Assembly (NCBI RefSeq): GCF_036324505.1
Contig: NC_086360.1
Span: forward strand, 12,048,793-12,112,792
Direction: 5' to 3'
Length of the DNA: 64,000 bases
From: Eleginops maclovinus
Taxonomy: Eukaryota; Chordata; Actinopteri; Perciformes; Eleginopidae
Part shown: positions 30,141 through 41,800 of the stretch, one piece after another
How positions within the stretch are numbered: position 1 is the first letter of the stretch
Layout: each line of letters begins with the position of its first letter
Made by a program: the position numbers and the translations under genes
The notes under the pieces: generated by a model
Database searches by the model: none
Seen by the model: the letters and a program-made list of their open reading frames with translations, nothing else
Told to the model about the DNA's origin: nothing

Positions 30141-30199
30141 GCTCTTTGGTTTTAATATCCGTATAAAGCTGGTTATTAAGGTGTCGCCCATGTATACCC

Positions 30200-32184
30200 A
30201 AACGATTTTCCCACGGGGCGTTACCTAAGCTCACTTTTCATATTATTGTTTAGGACTGAACCTTTAAAATGTTTTTTTTTAAACATTTGAGTACGTTTTG
30301 TTAAGGAATATTTTGACATGATTATCAACATATTGGTGCCCCTTCTGCTGCATGTTCAGTGTAATGTTAGTTTTTTAATCAACCAAACACTTAGTATCCA
30401 CTTGATAGACTATGAGGTACACATGAACAATCTGCAATTAATGTATTATTTTAAGTGGTAACACTTTTGTTTTTGGCCTAAAATGTGTTTGGACTGTAAT
30501 ATGTATTGGTCTGGCTTAAAAACCCTTTTGCCACAAGCATGAAGAGGTCAAAACGGCAGCAACCGTTGTAGTTTAGCAACTTTATGAGCCTCATATGCTT
30601 CCCATAATATTACTAAATGACATATAAGAAATGCATAAGCAAGGCAGTTTGTTTGTTTGTTTGTTTGTTTCGTTTAATTTCTTTATGATATACAAAATCG
30701 TTTGAATACAATAAAAACAATTAAAACACTTTGTTAAATGTAATAAAAAAAATGTATGATTTTGGAGCCATTTTGGTGTGTAACTGCCACACCTGTATTG
30801 TATTACCTCTCCGCAACAATTCAACTACAACTTTTGCCTCATGTTTAATACAATCAGAGGTTGCTATAAATTGTAGAATAGAGTCCTCTAATATCTATCC
30901 CACTCAGGGCCGCCCCTCCCTGTATATGCAGAACAAGCTGGGGGCCTCATTTTATGCGCAAATGCGGCGCAATTATGCTGCAATTATGCCCAAGGCCACA
31001 ATTTGGCGCCCCGGGCAGCACTGATCCCTCTTGACACTTATTAAGGAAAGAACCGCATTGCTGATCCGGCTTGGCAAGCTTTTTTCAAAACAGGGGCATT
31101 TGAAACTTTTGTTTAAAAGAGCAGATAAAAAGCTTTGAAATAACAGTCAGGCTTCCCAGATATGGCATATAGACAACCGAAGAAAGCATTGCAATGATGG
31201 CATTGATTTCCCATTATTGTTTCATGTGCTTAAAATTCCGTTTACATTTTTTAACTAACTTTCACAATTATCTCTTAAAATGCCTGAGCATCTTAGTAAT
31301 TATTTAAGTATGAGTAGGCCTATGAAACATTTAAAATCTAAACTGCACGATATTAATTCACCTCAAACGTTGACATGGTCTGTAATGAAATACACATAAT
31401 TATAATGATATGTCATTAAGCAGGTATAATGTTTCATTCAAAAAAGCCTTAGTTGCATTGGAAAGTGTGGTCAAAATACAATTCGAAAAAAAGCAGTTTA
31501 AAGGAAAAGTAGAGCCTGGAAACAGGGTAACAACAATCTCACTTAACCTGCAGTGTGAGCATCTGCAAAACACAGATTACATACTGATTTTTGAAATAAG
31601 CAATAGAGCCAGATTTGACAAAAGTGATTTCTAAATACAACTTTAATTGTACTCTTTTGAAAGCCTGTTTTTGTATATGACAGGTGAGTTTCATGTTGAA
31701 AAAAAGTTTCCAAATGAGTAACTTGGGGTTTAAGCCCAAAACTGTAATTGGTAGTCCTCGAAACATGCGAAGGCTCTCGGAATTCTCTTCACTTATCCAA
31801 CCAAAACAGGTGCTATACTCCACAATTAATTTCTAATATAAAGATCTCTCGGGTGCGTTTATTTTCAGTCATTTTCCAAATGCGATGATTGAGAACTCAC
31901 GTTCATTCATTTGTCAGTCGTGTGATTTGAACATTAATCAAATCTCCTTATGATGATGGTGACCGCCTCGTCATTTGTTCGTCATTCCATTAAGGTTAAA
32001 GCCAATCCTATAAAACAGAGGAGAAAGAGAAATTATTTCTGTAATTTTCTCACACAGTATTTGTTATTCACACACAATAGGACAAACAAAACTAAATAAT
32101 TTCATTAAAAACGAAGCGTATCGCGCGCATTGCACCTTAATACTGTCATTTGAAATTAAACAGAGGTTTCACCTAGACCGACTC
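30200..32184. other. Spacer between GPCR 2 and GPCR 3
   Basis: Contains a (TTTG)n run near 30650-30669 and a GC-richer patch at 30900-31020 (cagggccgcccctccc, ggcgccccgggcagc) that may be a transposon remnant. No exon is supported. Confidence 0.4.
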
Positions 32185-33051
32185 TCACCTCACCCTACGG
32201 CAGGGACACAGCCTCCGCCACACCTCCCGCCAAACGGCTTCCCGCAGGGCTGGGCTGCCCCAGATGTACACAGCCGGGGTCACCAGTGCGTTCAGCCGGG
32301 CCAAGATGGCAAACAGGTTAGTGGCTTCATTTCTAAACCTCATACCTTTCCTGGTCAACTGTCTAACAATTATATTGACAAAGGATGGACACCACAGAGC
32401 CAAGAAGAAAATAACCACAAACACAATGATGCGCAGCGACTCCCTTTTGCTGTCTCTCTCCGCACTGGGCACCTCTCTCGCCATGTGGTTTCTGGCTATG
32501 ATGTACAATTTAATAGTCATCAACACTTTTGTGAGAACTATAATCTGAAGAGTCATTACACCAAACGCGTTTATTTTAGCCGCCTCTGAAATAGGGACCA
32601 TGTTCTGCACAGTGAGGATGGAATATGTGTAAATCCAACAAAACGCACAAATTCCGAATACAAAAGACCTCGTTATGAAACGGTTGTAGAAGAAAGGATG
32701 GCACACGGCAAAGTAGCGGTCAAACTGAGCAAAAAGGAAGGTTAACACATTGACACCGAGAAATGAGGGCAAAATGTAGTACGTCCCGTTCCTCGAGGGA
32801 TAGCCCTCCTGGACGTCGAAGAGGCCGAGGTAGTAAACCGAGAAGCCGGTCAGAGTGTCACTGATGCTGGTGTTCAGCATGAAGATAAAGCGGTTCTGGC
32901 GCCGCAGAGACCGGGTGGAGGATATCCCGATCACCACCGAGCCGGCCACCAGCACCGCGCTTGTGGCGAACAGAATATGGAAGATGAAGATGAGGAAGTC
33001 CTCCGGAGTGTCGAAATCCACCGACAGAGGGATGGTGGTGTTAGGGAGCAT
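32185..33051 (-). CDS. Class A GPCR, cluster gene 3, orphan
   Basis: The intronless frame can start at 33078 (MHVFWRGAR...) but the ATG at 33051 (MLPNTTIPLSVDF) aligns with gene 1 and is the likelier start, giving 288 residues. It keeps the N-terminal NTT sequon, NTSISDTLTG in TM2, RNGTY, FDRYFAVCHP, LWCPSF, TPAVYIWGS and a cysteine/arginine-rich end. No TM3 disulfide cysteine. Codon usage is more GC-rich than in genes 1 and 2. TATAAATA on minus (33088-33095) lies about 40 bases upstream of the 33051 start, hence between the two candidate ATGs' likely transcription starts and in favour of the shorter protein. Family not recognised. Confidence 0.83.
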   Translation of the reverse strand: MLPNTTIPLSVDFDTPEDFLIFIFHILFATSAVLVAGSVVIGISSTRSLRRQNRFIFMLNTSISDTLTGFSVYYLGLFDVQEGYPSRNGTYYILPSFLGVNVLTFLFAQFDRYFAVCHPFFYNRFITRSFVFGICAFCWIYTYSILTVQNMVPISEAAKINAFGVMTLQIIVLTKVLMTIKLYIIARNHMAREVPSAERDSKRESLRIIVFVVIFFLALWCPSFVNIIVRQLTRKGMRFRNEATNLFAILARLNALVTPAVYIWGSPALREAVWREVWRRLCPCRRVR

Positions 33052-33099
33052 CCTGGCACCTCGCCAGAAGACGTGCATTCATTCGTATTTATAGATGAA

Positions 33100-33778
33100 T
33101 GATGCTCATATTATAAACAAACGTCCTATCTCTAAAGGGCAGACGTGACATGTTAACACATCAAACGCATGAGAGACATAAGGCAAGAACAAATCAGGCC
33201 TGATCAAAGGAGCCCCAGGAGGGTTTGTTAATGGTAAAAACAAAAATGATCAGCACCCTTTTTTGTGATTCATTTGGTTTCTACAGCACAATGTCCTTCT
33301 TGAAGTCTGAGGTCTTCGTGGTTAAAGATGTAGCCTACTTTTATCATTTTTGTTTAACTTTCCCCATTGCTACCACGTTTATGAATTAAGATCGGTCTTC
33401 AACAAGAAACAAAACTTGCTGTACTTAATCCAGCCATGCCAGGTGAGAGCAGCTCACAAGTGGAACAGTCTACAATATCGTATATGTACCATAGCATTTT
33501 AAAGCTCTTTGGGTGCTCTTTGTGATGGAACTAATCACATCAGATTAATAAATACTTAGATATAAAGGCATCTTCCGATGCATTACGATTTGTTGTAATT
33601 GCAGCAATAGAGGTCAAGAGGCTTTGCAGCTGAAAATAGGACAAGACGACTGGCACATATACAGAATTATATAAATGTCCCTTTAATATTTAAACATAAA
33701 CTAATTTGTGTATCGAGAAACTCTATTCTTTTCTTGACACTGCAGGATTGTCTATATCCTTTTAGGCCTCATTATTAT
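33100..33778. other. Spacer after GPCR 3
   Basis: Nothing recognisable. Confidence 0.4.
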
Positions 33779-33779
33779 A

Positions 33780-34295
33780 CACGGCCCGGCCAAAAAAAAA
33801 GTCACACTCTTATATTCGTTGGACCGCCTTTAGCTTTGATTACGGCACACATTCTCTGAGGCATCGTTTCCACAAGCTTCTGCAATGTCACAACATTTGT
33901 TTCTGTGTTGCATTAATTTTTTCGCCAAGATCTTGTATTGAAGACGGGAGATTCGGACCTCTGCGCAAAGTCTTCTCCAGCACATCCCAAAGATTCTCAA
34001 TCGGGTTCAGGTCTGGATTCTGTGGTGGCCAATCCATGTGTGAAAATGGTGTCTCATGCTCCCTGAACCACTCTTTCACAATTTGAGCCCGATGGACCCT
34101 GGCATTGCCATCTTGGAACATGCCCGTGCCATCAGGGAAGAAAAAATAACCTGGTCCTTCAGTATATTCAGGTAGTCAGCTGCCCTCATTCTTTGGGCAA
34201 ATAACGTTGCTGAACCTAGACCAGACCAACTGCAGCAACCCCAGATCATAGCACTGCCCCCAGGGCTTGTGACCTTTTGTTTTGGCCGGGCAGTG
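33780..34295 (-). mobile_element. Internally deleted Tc1-like element with transposase remnant
   Basis: 516 bp between TA dinucleotides (33778-33779 and 34296-34297). The ends are short inverted repeats CACGGCCCGGCCAAAA and CACTGCCCGGCCAAAA. On minus, transposase pieces remain in two frames: VTSPGGSAMIWGC, then [31 protein letters not shown], with the last catalytic E present. The second catalytic D context and everything N-terminal have been lost or shifted. A different Tc1 lineage from the element at 24582-26145. Confidence 0.8.
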
Positions 34296-34297
34296 TA

Positions 34298-35430
34298 TAT
34301 ACACAGTTGCAATTCAAAATCATTCTGTTCTCACAACTGCCTGATTTCCAATCTGTAACCCTATTTGCAGTTATTGACAAAGTGGCATCGCAGGGTCCTC
34401 CTCCAAATGAGTCTGCATGGACATGAAATGTTAAATAGTTCAAACATTACCAACATACAAACATAAACACTAGCACAAACCATAACTCCATTTCACATTG
34501 CAAAAGGTTTAGTAAACATTTTCTAATAAAGTAATTGATCAAACATAGATTATATTACCATTGGATTGTATGATCATCTGATCGCTTATTGCTAGGTTAC
34601 ATTAAAGTCTGTCCGCTTTTTAGTCATTGAATCATACTTTATGAGATATGATCGCTTTCATCCTATTCGACTAAATCAATGCGTATTTCAGCCACTAGAG
34701 GGAGCAATGCATGGTGCATTGCTCTCCAATATGATTATAATAGACTTCTCTGCTCTTGGCAGTAGTCAGTAATCTCATTCCGTAAAGGCTTTTCTTAACT
34801 TTTTGATTCCAACTAAACTCATACTCAATATATGCAGTGTAGTAAATCCCCTTCCTCATAAATTGGCCCTCAGTTTACAAAATTATGTAGAAATACTTTA
34901 GGTTCACTGCTTCATTTACTGAAGTTTTCTCTTTAAGCACAATCAATTATAACCATATAATTAAAACAAAAACCAGTGTAATAAAAAGTCCCTGAAACTC
35001 AAAGTTGAGTTTATTATAAAATAGTATGTTTGCATCAACATACTAGAACTGTTAGACAAGCTTGGTGTATGAAAAGGTTATCCTGTTGCCCAAACTGAAA
35101 GACTCTTTAAGGAGACATACGTACATGTGTGATACCTGATAAAAAGTAATTTAGATGCAATAATAGCTAAAAGCAAGGTTAAATTGTTTTGTTTGTTGCA
35201 TATGGTAAACAGCTTCTTTTTACCTCAGACCCAGAGCAGAGGGTTGCTGCTCTTTAAAAAAAATAATTAACAAGCACTAAAGTCAGGACTGTACAACGGT
35301 TCATAACTTGAAACCAATACACAAAAAAAGTAGCTGAAGGACTCTTTACTCAAATTGGAATAGCTTCTAAATCGGTCGACAAGTTGTTTACCTCTGTGGG
35401 TTTTTACCAGGGCTTGTGAACTTGTTGTCC
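34298..35430. other. Spacer upstream of GPCR 4
   Basis: AT-rich; no gene or repeat recognised. Confidence 0.4.
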
Positions 35431-35467
35431 ATGCAAATTAAGGTCACCCAGGGCCTCCATATAAAAG
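35431..35467 (+). promoter_or_regulatory. Octamer and TATA box of GPCR 4
   Basis: ATGCAAAT at 35431-35438 (POU octamer) is followed by CATATAAAAG at 35459-35468, about 90 bases upstream of the ATG. This suggests tissue-restricted, POU-dependent expression; that is inference. Confidence 0.5.
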
Positions 35468-35552
35468 AGCAAATGAGAAGCCCCTCAGCTGCACACACAC
35501 ATGTGTCTCTGCTGTACCGAGAACCGTACATGCACATGTTCTCTCCGCTCCG

Positions 35553-36470
35553 ATGACTAACAGCAGCCAGGGGTTGTCTCCTGTACTGCCCCTCACAAGC
35601 TTTGGCAATGTGTTGATGTTTCTTTTCAGCATTTTTCTGGCTACATCTATCATTTTCTTTAACGTGTCTGTGTCCCTCTCCATCCTGCTGAACAAGGCTC
35701 TGCGCAGCGAGAACCGCTTCATGTATATGCTGAGCACCTGCCTCAGTGACATCTGTTCCGGTGTGTCCTATTATTATGCAGGTGTACTCGATGTGAGAGA
35801 TAGCTATGACTCACCTATGAGAACTTTTTACATCGCACCCACATTCCTTGGACTGTCTTACATGGCAATCCTGGCCGCGCAGGCCGACAGGTACCACGCG
35901 GTTGTCTCACCTTTTAAATACTCCCGGCTCATGACCCGAAACAGGACCCTGCTAGTCATCTTCGCCTACTGGGTCTATGCTTTCCTCATCGTGGCTGCGC
36001 ACAATTTGGTCACAATCGGGGTGGCCAAGAGGATCACGAGCATGGGCACGTTTGTCGGAAACATATTCACGGTGATTATAATGATAGGGCTGAATATTAG
36101 GCTGTTCATGATAGCCAGGTTCCAGCTAGGGAGGGAGCCGCCCTCTGAGGAGAGGGACAGCAAGCGCTCCTCTGTGTATCTCATACTGGTGGTGGCAGTG
36201 TTTTTCTTAGGGACGTGGCTTCCTATATTCAGTCACATTATTGTCTGTAATTTCTTTGGTTCCACCTGTTATAGCTTTAGAAATGAAGGCACTGACCCTC
36301 TGCGCATTTTGCCCAGAGTTAACGCTGTTCTGACCCCCATCCTGTACATCAGAGGCTGCTCTGCGCTCAGAGCCACGCTGCTCACCAGAGTGTGGAGACA
36401 CTGCTGCAGGAGGAAGAAGAGGGTGATGTTTGACGAATCTGAACGTGTTACCAAAAGTTGCAATACATGA
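35553..36470 (+). CDS. Class A GPCR, cluster gene 4, divergent orphan on the opposite strand
   Basis: Single exon, 305 residues, seven hydrophobic segments. It shares with genes 1-3 the sequence RSENRFMYML-ST in TM2, a very short ECL2, IARFQLGREPPSEERDSKR in loop 3, RNEGTDPLRI before TM7 and TPILYI in place of NPxxY. DRY is at 112-114 (ADRYHAVVSPFKYSRL). The TM3 disulfide position is a proline. Two cysteines in ECL3 (C232 and C239) could form a local disulfide as in melanocortin receptors; genes 1-3 lack these. The tail is longer, with CC-RRKKR and an acidic/serine-containing end. An N-terminal NSS sequon is present. Ligand and family unknown. Confidence 0.85.
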   Translation: MTNSSQGLSPVLPLTSFGNVLMFLFSIFLATSIIFFNVSVSLSILLNKALRSENRFMYMLSTCLSDICSGVSYYYAGVLDVRDSYDSPMRTFYIAPTFLGLSYMAILAAQADRYHAVVSPFKYSRLMTRNRTLLVIFAYWVYAFLIVAAHNLVTIGVAKRITSMGTFVGNIFTVIIMIGLNIRLFMIARFQLGREPPSEERDSKRSSVYLILVVAVFFLGTWLPIFSHIIVCNFFGSTCYSFRNEGTDPLRILPRVNAVLTPILYIRGCSALRATLLTRVWRHCCRRKKRVMFDESERVTKSCNT

Positions 36471-38700
36471 TAAGTAAATCCGCCCATTGAATTTTATTTG
36501 GAAACACTTGAGACCAGAATGAGTTCAATTGGCTGCAGCTTTAATACTGATTTAGTTCATATTTATTTATTTAGGCTTTTTTTCTTGTTGACATATTCTA
36601 GCTCACTATGGATGGGCACTGTGCTATCAAACTACAGAATGACTTGTTGCAAATGTTGTGTTTTCCAATGTTCATATTTGTTGGATCTTGTTTGAATGTA
36701 TTTGTCTTGTTGTCCTTATATTTCTTGGACTACTTATTACACAAACAGTCCCTGAGGTTTGTTTCAGAAGTATGATTGATGTCAACGTTAACGTTGTTTT
36801 AAATCCATGCCATCCAAACGAATTAAAGACTAGACTATGGGTTTATATGTTGAAAGCAAGATATCAAACGCAGTTTAAGGACATTTTCAGGCTTTGTGTT
36901 TATTGAAAGATGTTGAAAATATTTCATCACGAAGTCACGATTTGTAAAGTTATTATTTCCTTTGATGTCCTTAAATCGCATTGAACGTATATCATGCCGT
37001 TCTTAAACTTATATTCTGAATTTCCGATGACATGTTCTATAAAGAAACTAATGAGTTGCAAATAAACAGATGACTACCTTCTGCCAGTTTGAATGTAAAG
37101 CAATAAATTACAATATTAACACCAATAAATACACGTTTACTTTGTAGACTTTATGGCTTTCATGTTATGTATTTTAATGGTCAAGATCTTAATTTTTCGA
37201 TATTTGATTCCATCTTTGAAACAATAAAATGCAAATAACTAAGTGCACCATACGCCTTTAAATACTTCTTCTGACAAGCTTTCACATCTTTCTGATTGCT
37301 TGTCTTGTAACCTTGAATTGATAGGCTATTTTTTGCTGCAGTGAATTTTAATTGTTCATTATTGAAAGGTGGCACAATGTGAACAAACTGTGAAGATATT
37401 GGTTTTATCATGTGTTCACTGAATTCAAGTTGCCATTGCACATATATATTAGATTTTGATTTATGTTATACCTTATTTAAGTTTTTCACATGTTTGCCAT
37501 ACATCCAGTGTTATTCTTTGTGAATGAGCCTCAACTATAGGTCGGGCTTAGGCAAAAACACATGCAGGCCATCCGAGCACCTTGATCACACCTCAGTGTG
37601 TAGGCCTCCCCGCAGAGCATGCACTTTTCGCTGCCACCACAGAGGGTCAGAAGAGCACTTTGGCACGGCGCCATAACGCCGATATCCATGGAATGTGAAC
37701 CATAAACATTAAGCATGGCAGATTAAAGTGACACACTATCTGGATCAATCTGTGTCTCTTCAGCACCAAGCATGCCACGGGCAAGGTTATTAATTATTGG
37801 TAGCAGCCAGGTGGCATCCTCAAAGCAATCTCACTGATAAATGTCCAATAAATTGTATGTAGGTGAAACCTATCATGTATCCGGGTTTCTATTGGCTGAG
37901 GGCAGGTTGGGGTCCTCTGGGCTAAGAGGAGGAGCCAACAAATCGTCCCACTTCCGCACATCTGGTGCCCAATGTTTGAACCAGAACCATCTCTATTTTC
38001 TGCTGATACCCATGTATCATCTGACCATTAATCATCTCGAGAACTGTTCAGGCTTTGAATTAAAGTCTCCGGTTGCGCTTTCTATATATGCAGCTGATTA
38101 TTCTAATTTCAAAGTGAACAGGGTTGGTTCACTTTCATTTGATGGCAATATACGAATTTATAAAGTGCATATTAAAACTGTATAGTTTATTATTGAAGAC
38201 TCGTGAGCTTGCAGAGAAACATAATTTACACTGCAAAAAATACCGTATTACACATTAACCGAATCCATAGAACCAGCTTGGTATATTTCAACCCGGTAAA
38301 ATCATTAAAGAAAACATAATTTGTTTGCCATATAAACATAATGAATATATTTTCTGTCCCATGAAATAATAATCTGATCAATGTTTCCGCTGTATTTCAA
38401 GTCATGGCCTACACCTTTATTGTATGTTGGTGAAACTGCACTCGAAACCTGTGGCTTTCGCTAAGACCTTCTCATAAAACATTTTGGTTGTTTAATTATT
38501 ATTTATTTATTCAGAGAAGCAAGCCTATACATTTCACAACATAGTGTCAGACATTTTTTGCAGCGTAGAACTGCAGTCAGCAGTATGGCTTAGTTGTGCT
38601 GCTGGGAGAAGAAGGCCTAATATAATATATCACTCCCTCTGTCTTTTTCACCCTGCCACCTTGCAGGTAAAGTTGCCAAGGGGTTCTGGGCTGAGAAAGT
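36471..38700. other. Spacer between GPCR 4 and the hic2 5' region
   Basis: Mostly AT-rich. At 37540-37700 and 37880-37960 there are GC-richer patches; the second has an inverted CCAAT context (tctattggctgag). These could be conserved regulatory DNA, but no exon is supported. Confidence 0.35.
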
Positions 38701-38841
38701 GGCCAAACCCTCCCATAGTGGGATGTTTCCTCTGCTGCACTCTGGGCTGGTTTCTATTCAAATGTGGGTCAGGGGTGAGGAAGCCTAACGTCATAAGCTT
38801 GCAACATGGCGTCCCGAAGGCTGTGAGATGAGCAAGAGGAT
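38700..38841 (+). promoter_or_regulatory. hic2: Candidate hic2 promoter and non-coding first exon
   Basis: A GC-richer patch contains a CRE-like acgtcat (about 38789), a YY1-like CAACATGGCGTC (about 38803) and a usable donor aggatg/gtaaag at about 38842. The ATG inside the YY1 motif opens only a six-codon frame. The next in-line acceptor that fits is the one before the hic2 coding exon at 48790, implying an intron of about 10 kb. Vertebrate HIC genes have non-coding first exons, but the link is inferred. Confidence 0.35.
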
Positions 38842-41800
38842 GGTAAAGAACGCTTGAGTACGATCCTACCGATGTGATAAGGTATTTAAAAGACATTATT
38901 TATGTTTAAGGTTGGGTGTAAATGCGCATCGGTGTTGATTTCGTGTTTGTTTTGATCGGATCGGCTTCTCCCAGCTGCTGCAAGGATCGCACGGGTTTTC
39001 GGCGTCACGTTGGTGTTTTTTCTACGGCGTGCCAACAAAAAGGGTCTCCGGTGGTGCCTATTCTGGCTCTACCAGCCTCCTTGGCACGCCGACAAAATCC
39101 AACACTATTTGTTTTAGTTTATAGCGGATTCATCTGGAAACCGCTAACATGCTTTTGCAAATGTTGTGGCGTTTATTTTGGCGTCGTGGGCATAAAAGAG
39201 ATGCCCCACGGGACAAGTGAGGACCAAATATTCACCAGGATGGCAAAGCACATTAGGCGACAGAAAGGATCCACATTCGGCTCGCCGCAGCGCCTCAGAA
39301 AAATGTTTCCCCACTTTATGGTTTTTTCTCAGGTTTTCTAATCCAACTGTTCAATGAATTGTTTACCACAGTGGAACGATGCTGAAGCCCTCGTTTAAAA
39401 CGACCTGTCTCGTGTAATTCTAACATCGAAGATGTTTTTAATTGCGGTAACTTGCACTAATTGTATAAAGTAACAGGGATAACTTTGAGGATTTTACGGA
39501 CTACATTTTGCGCAATATTCATAACGATCACATGTTACTGCCGATACCTATAGTGTAGCTTGCATTGTTTATGTAGGTAGGCTTAGTTTTAGGTAGGGTC
39601 AATTAAACAATTGTATAACAGGATTGACTGAAGTTGAATTTAGACGCTGCAGTTCACTGGTTTAAACAATTTCTTTGAAATGGTATCGATGCATTGAATT
39701 GTACATGTCTTATAGCCTATAGGTGGGCTACTGCTATACATCGACCATCGTTGTGATCGGCTACAGTGTGGGTGTAACCTTACATTGTGACCCAAAACTG
39801 CCGTATAGGAACAGTGCTGCTTGATATAGATTCCCGTATTCATTAATATTCTGATAAAGCACAGAAAACTCTGGTATGTTGAATATTTGACATTACAATT
39901 GAACTCAGAACAACAACAACACGTTCAATAGTTTATTAAACCATGTATTTGCTCAGGTGCGAAGGCAGCTTGGCTTCTCAGGTGATTAGTGTTGTTAAAG
40001 TACCAAGGGGCATGAAGATAATGAGGTACAGGAATGTCAGTAATGTGGGTTCCTTTGACTGGCAGCCGTTTTTCTATAACCAAATTTAAATTCTGCTAGA
40101 ACATTTCCACTACAGGTCTCGTTTGCTTTGCATAGTTTCATCTAAGAACAATTACACTACACACAAGATGTACTTCTGATACATCTGATGACTGTCTCCA
40201 ATGTATTCCTGTATTACATTGTGTCACTTATGTCCCTTGAGTATTCCGTGTTGGCCTAGCAGAAGCAAGAGACCCCACTTAAATAAATGACGTTATTTTT
40301 CTGTTTTAGTTTTTGCCATGCATGACCTAAAGGTGCATTTACTATTGTTTGTAGCTTAATCACACGTACTGAACTGTTAGTATTCTTTAGATACATCCAG
40401 GGAAGTATATTTCATATGCTTACAGTTGAAGTAAGCATTAAAGAAGCATTTTTGAAAACAGAACATCTCACTGGTTTCTATTAATGCTGCGACATTTATA
40501 GATTATTGTCTTGGGAAAGTTTTGTCACAATTTAACAACAATCTGAAGATAAATCTGTGTATTTTCACAACCTCACATTCTGTACATGGTTACAAGGTGC
40601 TGTAACCTATAATACGAAGATCATAGGACTGTATTTTGGCTGGTTACACCCTCCCACAAGTACATTTGAAGTGAGCAGTTGCTCTGCTTGTAAGCCTTAA
40701 AAGTTGTTTAACAGTTACCTCAAGTGTGTGTTTCAACAATATGGTTGAAAAGATTCTGAGCAGCATCAAAATCGAATTATACCTAATGCACAAAGTCTAA
40801 TTTGTTGAGGCTTGTGAAGTTTGAAGAGGGCTCCTGGCTCTACTCTATTGTTTGTTTAATAATGACAATTCTGCATCTGTAACAGCTATCAGTTTTGAAT
40901 TCCAACAGTACTCTGTGCTGAATTAATTTGATACTACTTATGAACAGAAACACCTGTTCTTAAATGCAGAAAGGAACAATGTGTATAAGTGAGAATTCTG
41001 TGTTGCATTTTTAAAGAGTGGTTAATTATGTTACACTAAAAACTGTTTTATTTATGGTCTGTGGCAGATAAGTAGCAAGCTGATAGCTTAACTAAAACAC
41101 AGAAATGAGAAGGAAAGTTGACTAAAATGTTTGATAACTACTCCTATACTTGTTTTTCACCAAGCCTTCTCAAAGCATTTTGTATCCGTTTTCCAAACAC
41201 ATAAAATGTTGGGACATACATGGTGTAGTAATAACTGTCAAAACACATTCATTTAGGGGCATTAAAATGAGCAAGTCAACTGATCAGTGTGACTAGCTTC
41301 ATTGATTGCTATGGACTACAAAGGGGGGCTTGGGGGGTAATTTGAGGCCCGTGTGTATTTGTGTGTGTGCCTCATGATCCTCATGATCGGGCGATTGGTC
41401 TTGCCTCACCCTACATGTCTCTTCTCTGACAACACACGGTATCCTGTGTACATTGTGATTGTGGCTTACAGTGGCGTATGTGGGCCGCACAGCGCAGTAA
41501 GGCTACTTAGGCTATATGTTCTGCTGACATGATTGCCGAGGACTTATAGATTGTGCTAGGCTGTTGTATCCAAACTGATCTGCCTGTTCTGCTATGTGCT
41601 GTGCTGCCTGTTTGAGGGCAGTTTTGTTGGTGCCGTGACTGAAGCACCTCAGGGCAGGGTTGTTGTTGTTCTTTAAGAAGAAGAAACAGTCTGTGGAATG
41701 TAGTGCTGATAGCCAGAAGGTTATGTGTTGTTTAAAGGCTGGAGGAGGAGGAGGAGGAGGAGGAGGGGGTGGCAGCTCTGTAAAACCTTGGACCATACAG

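Noticed and set aside
38922..39341. 139-codon open frame in the hic2 5' region
   Set aside because: Lies in a GC-richer patch where stops are rare; no domain, poor start context, better explained as intron or promoter DNA.
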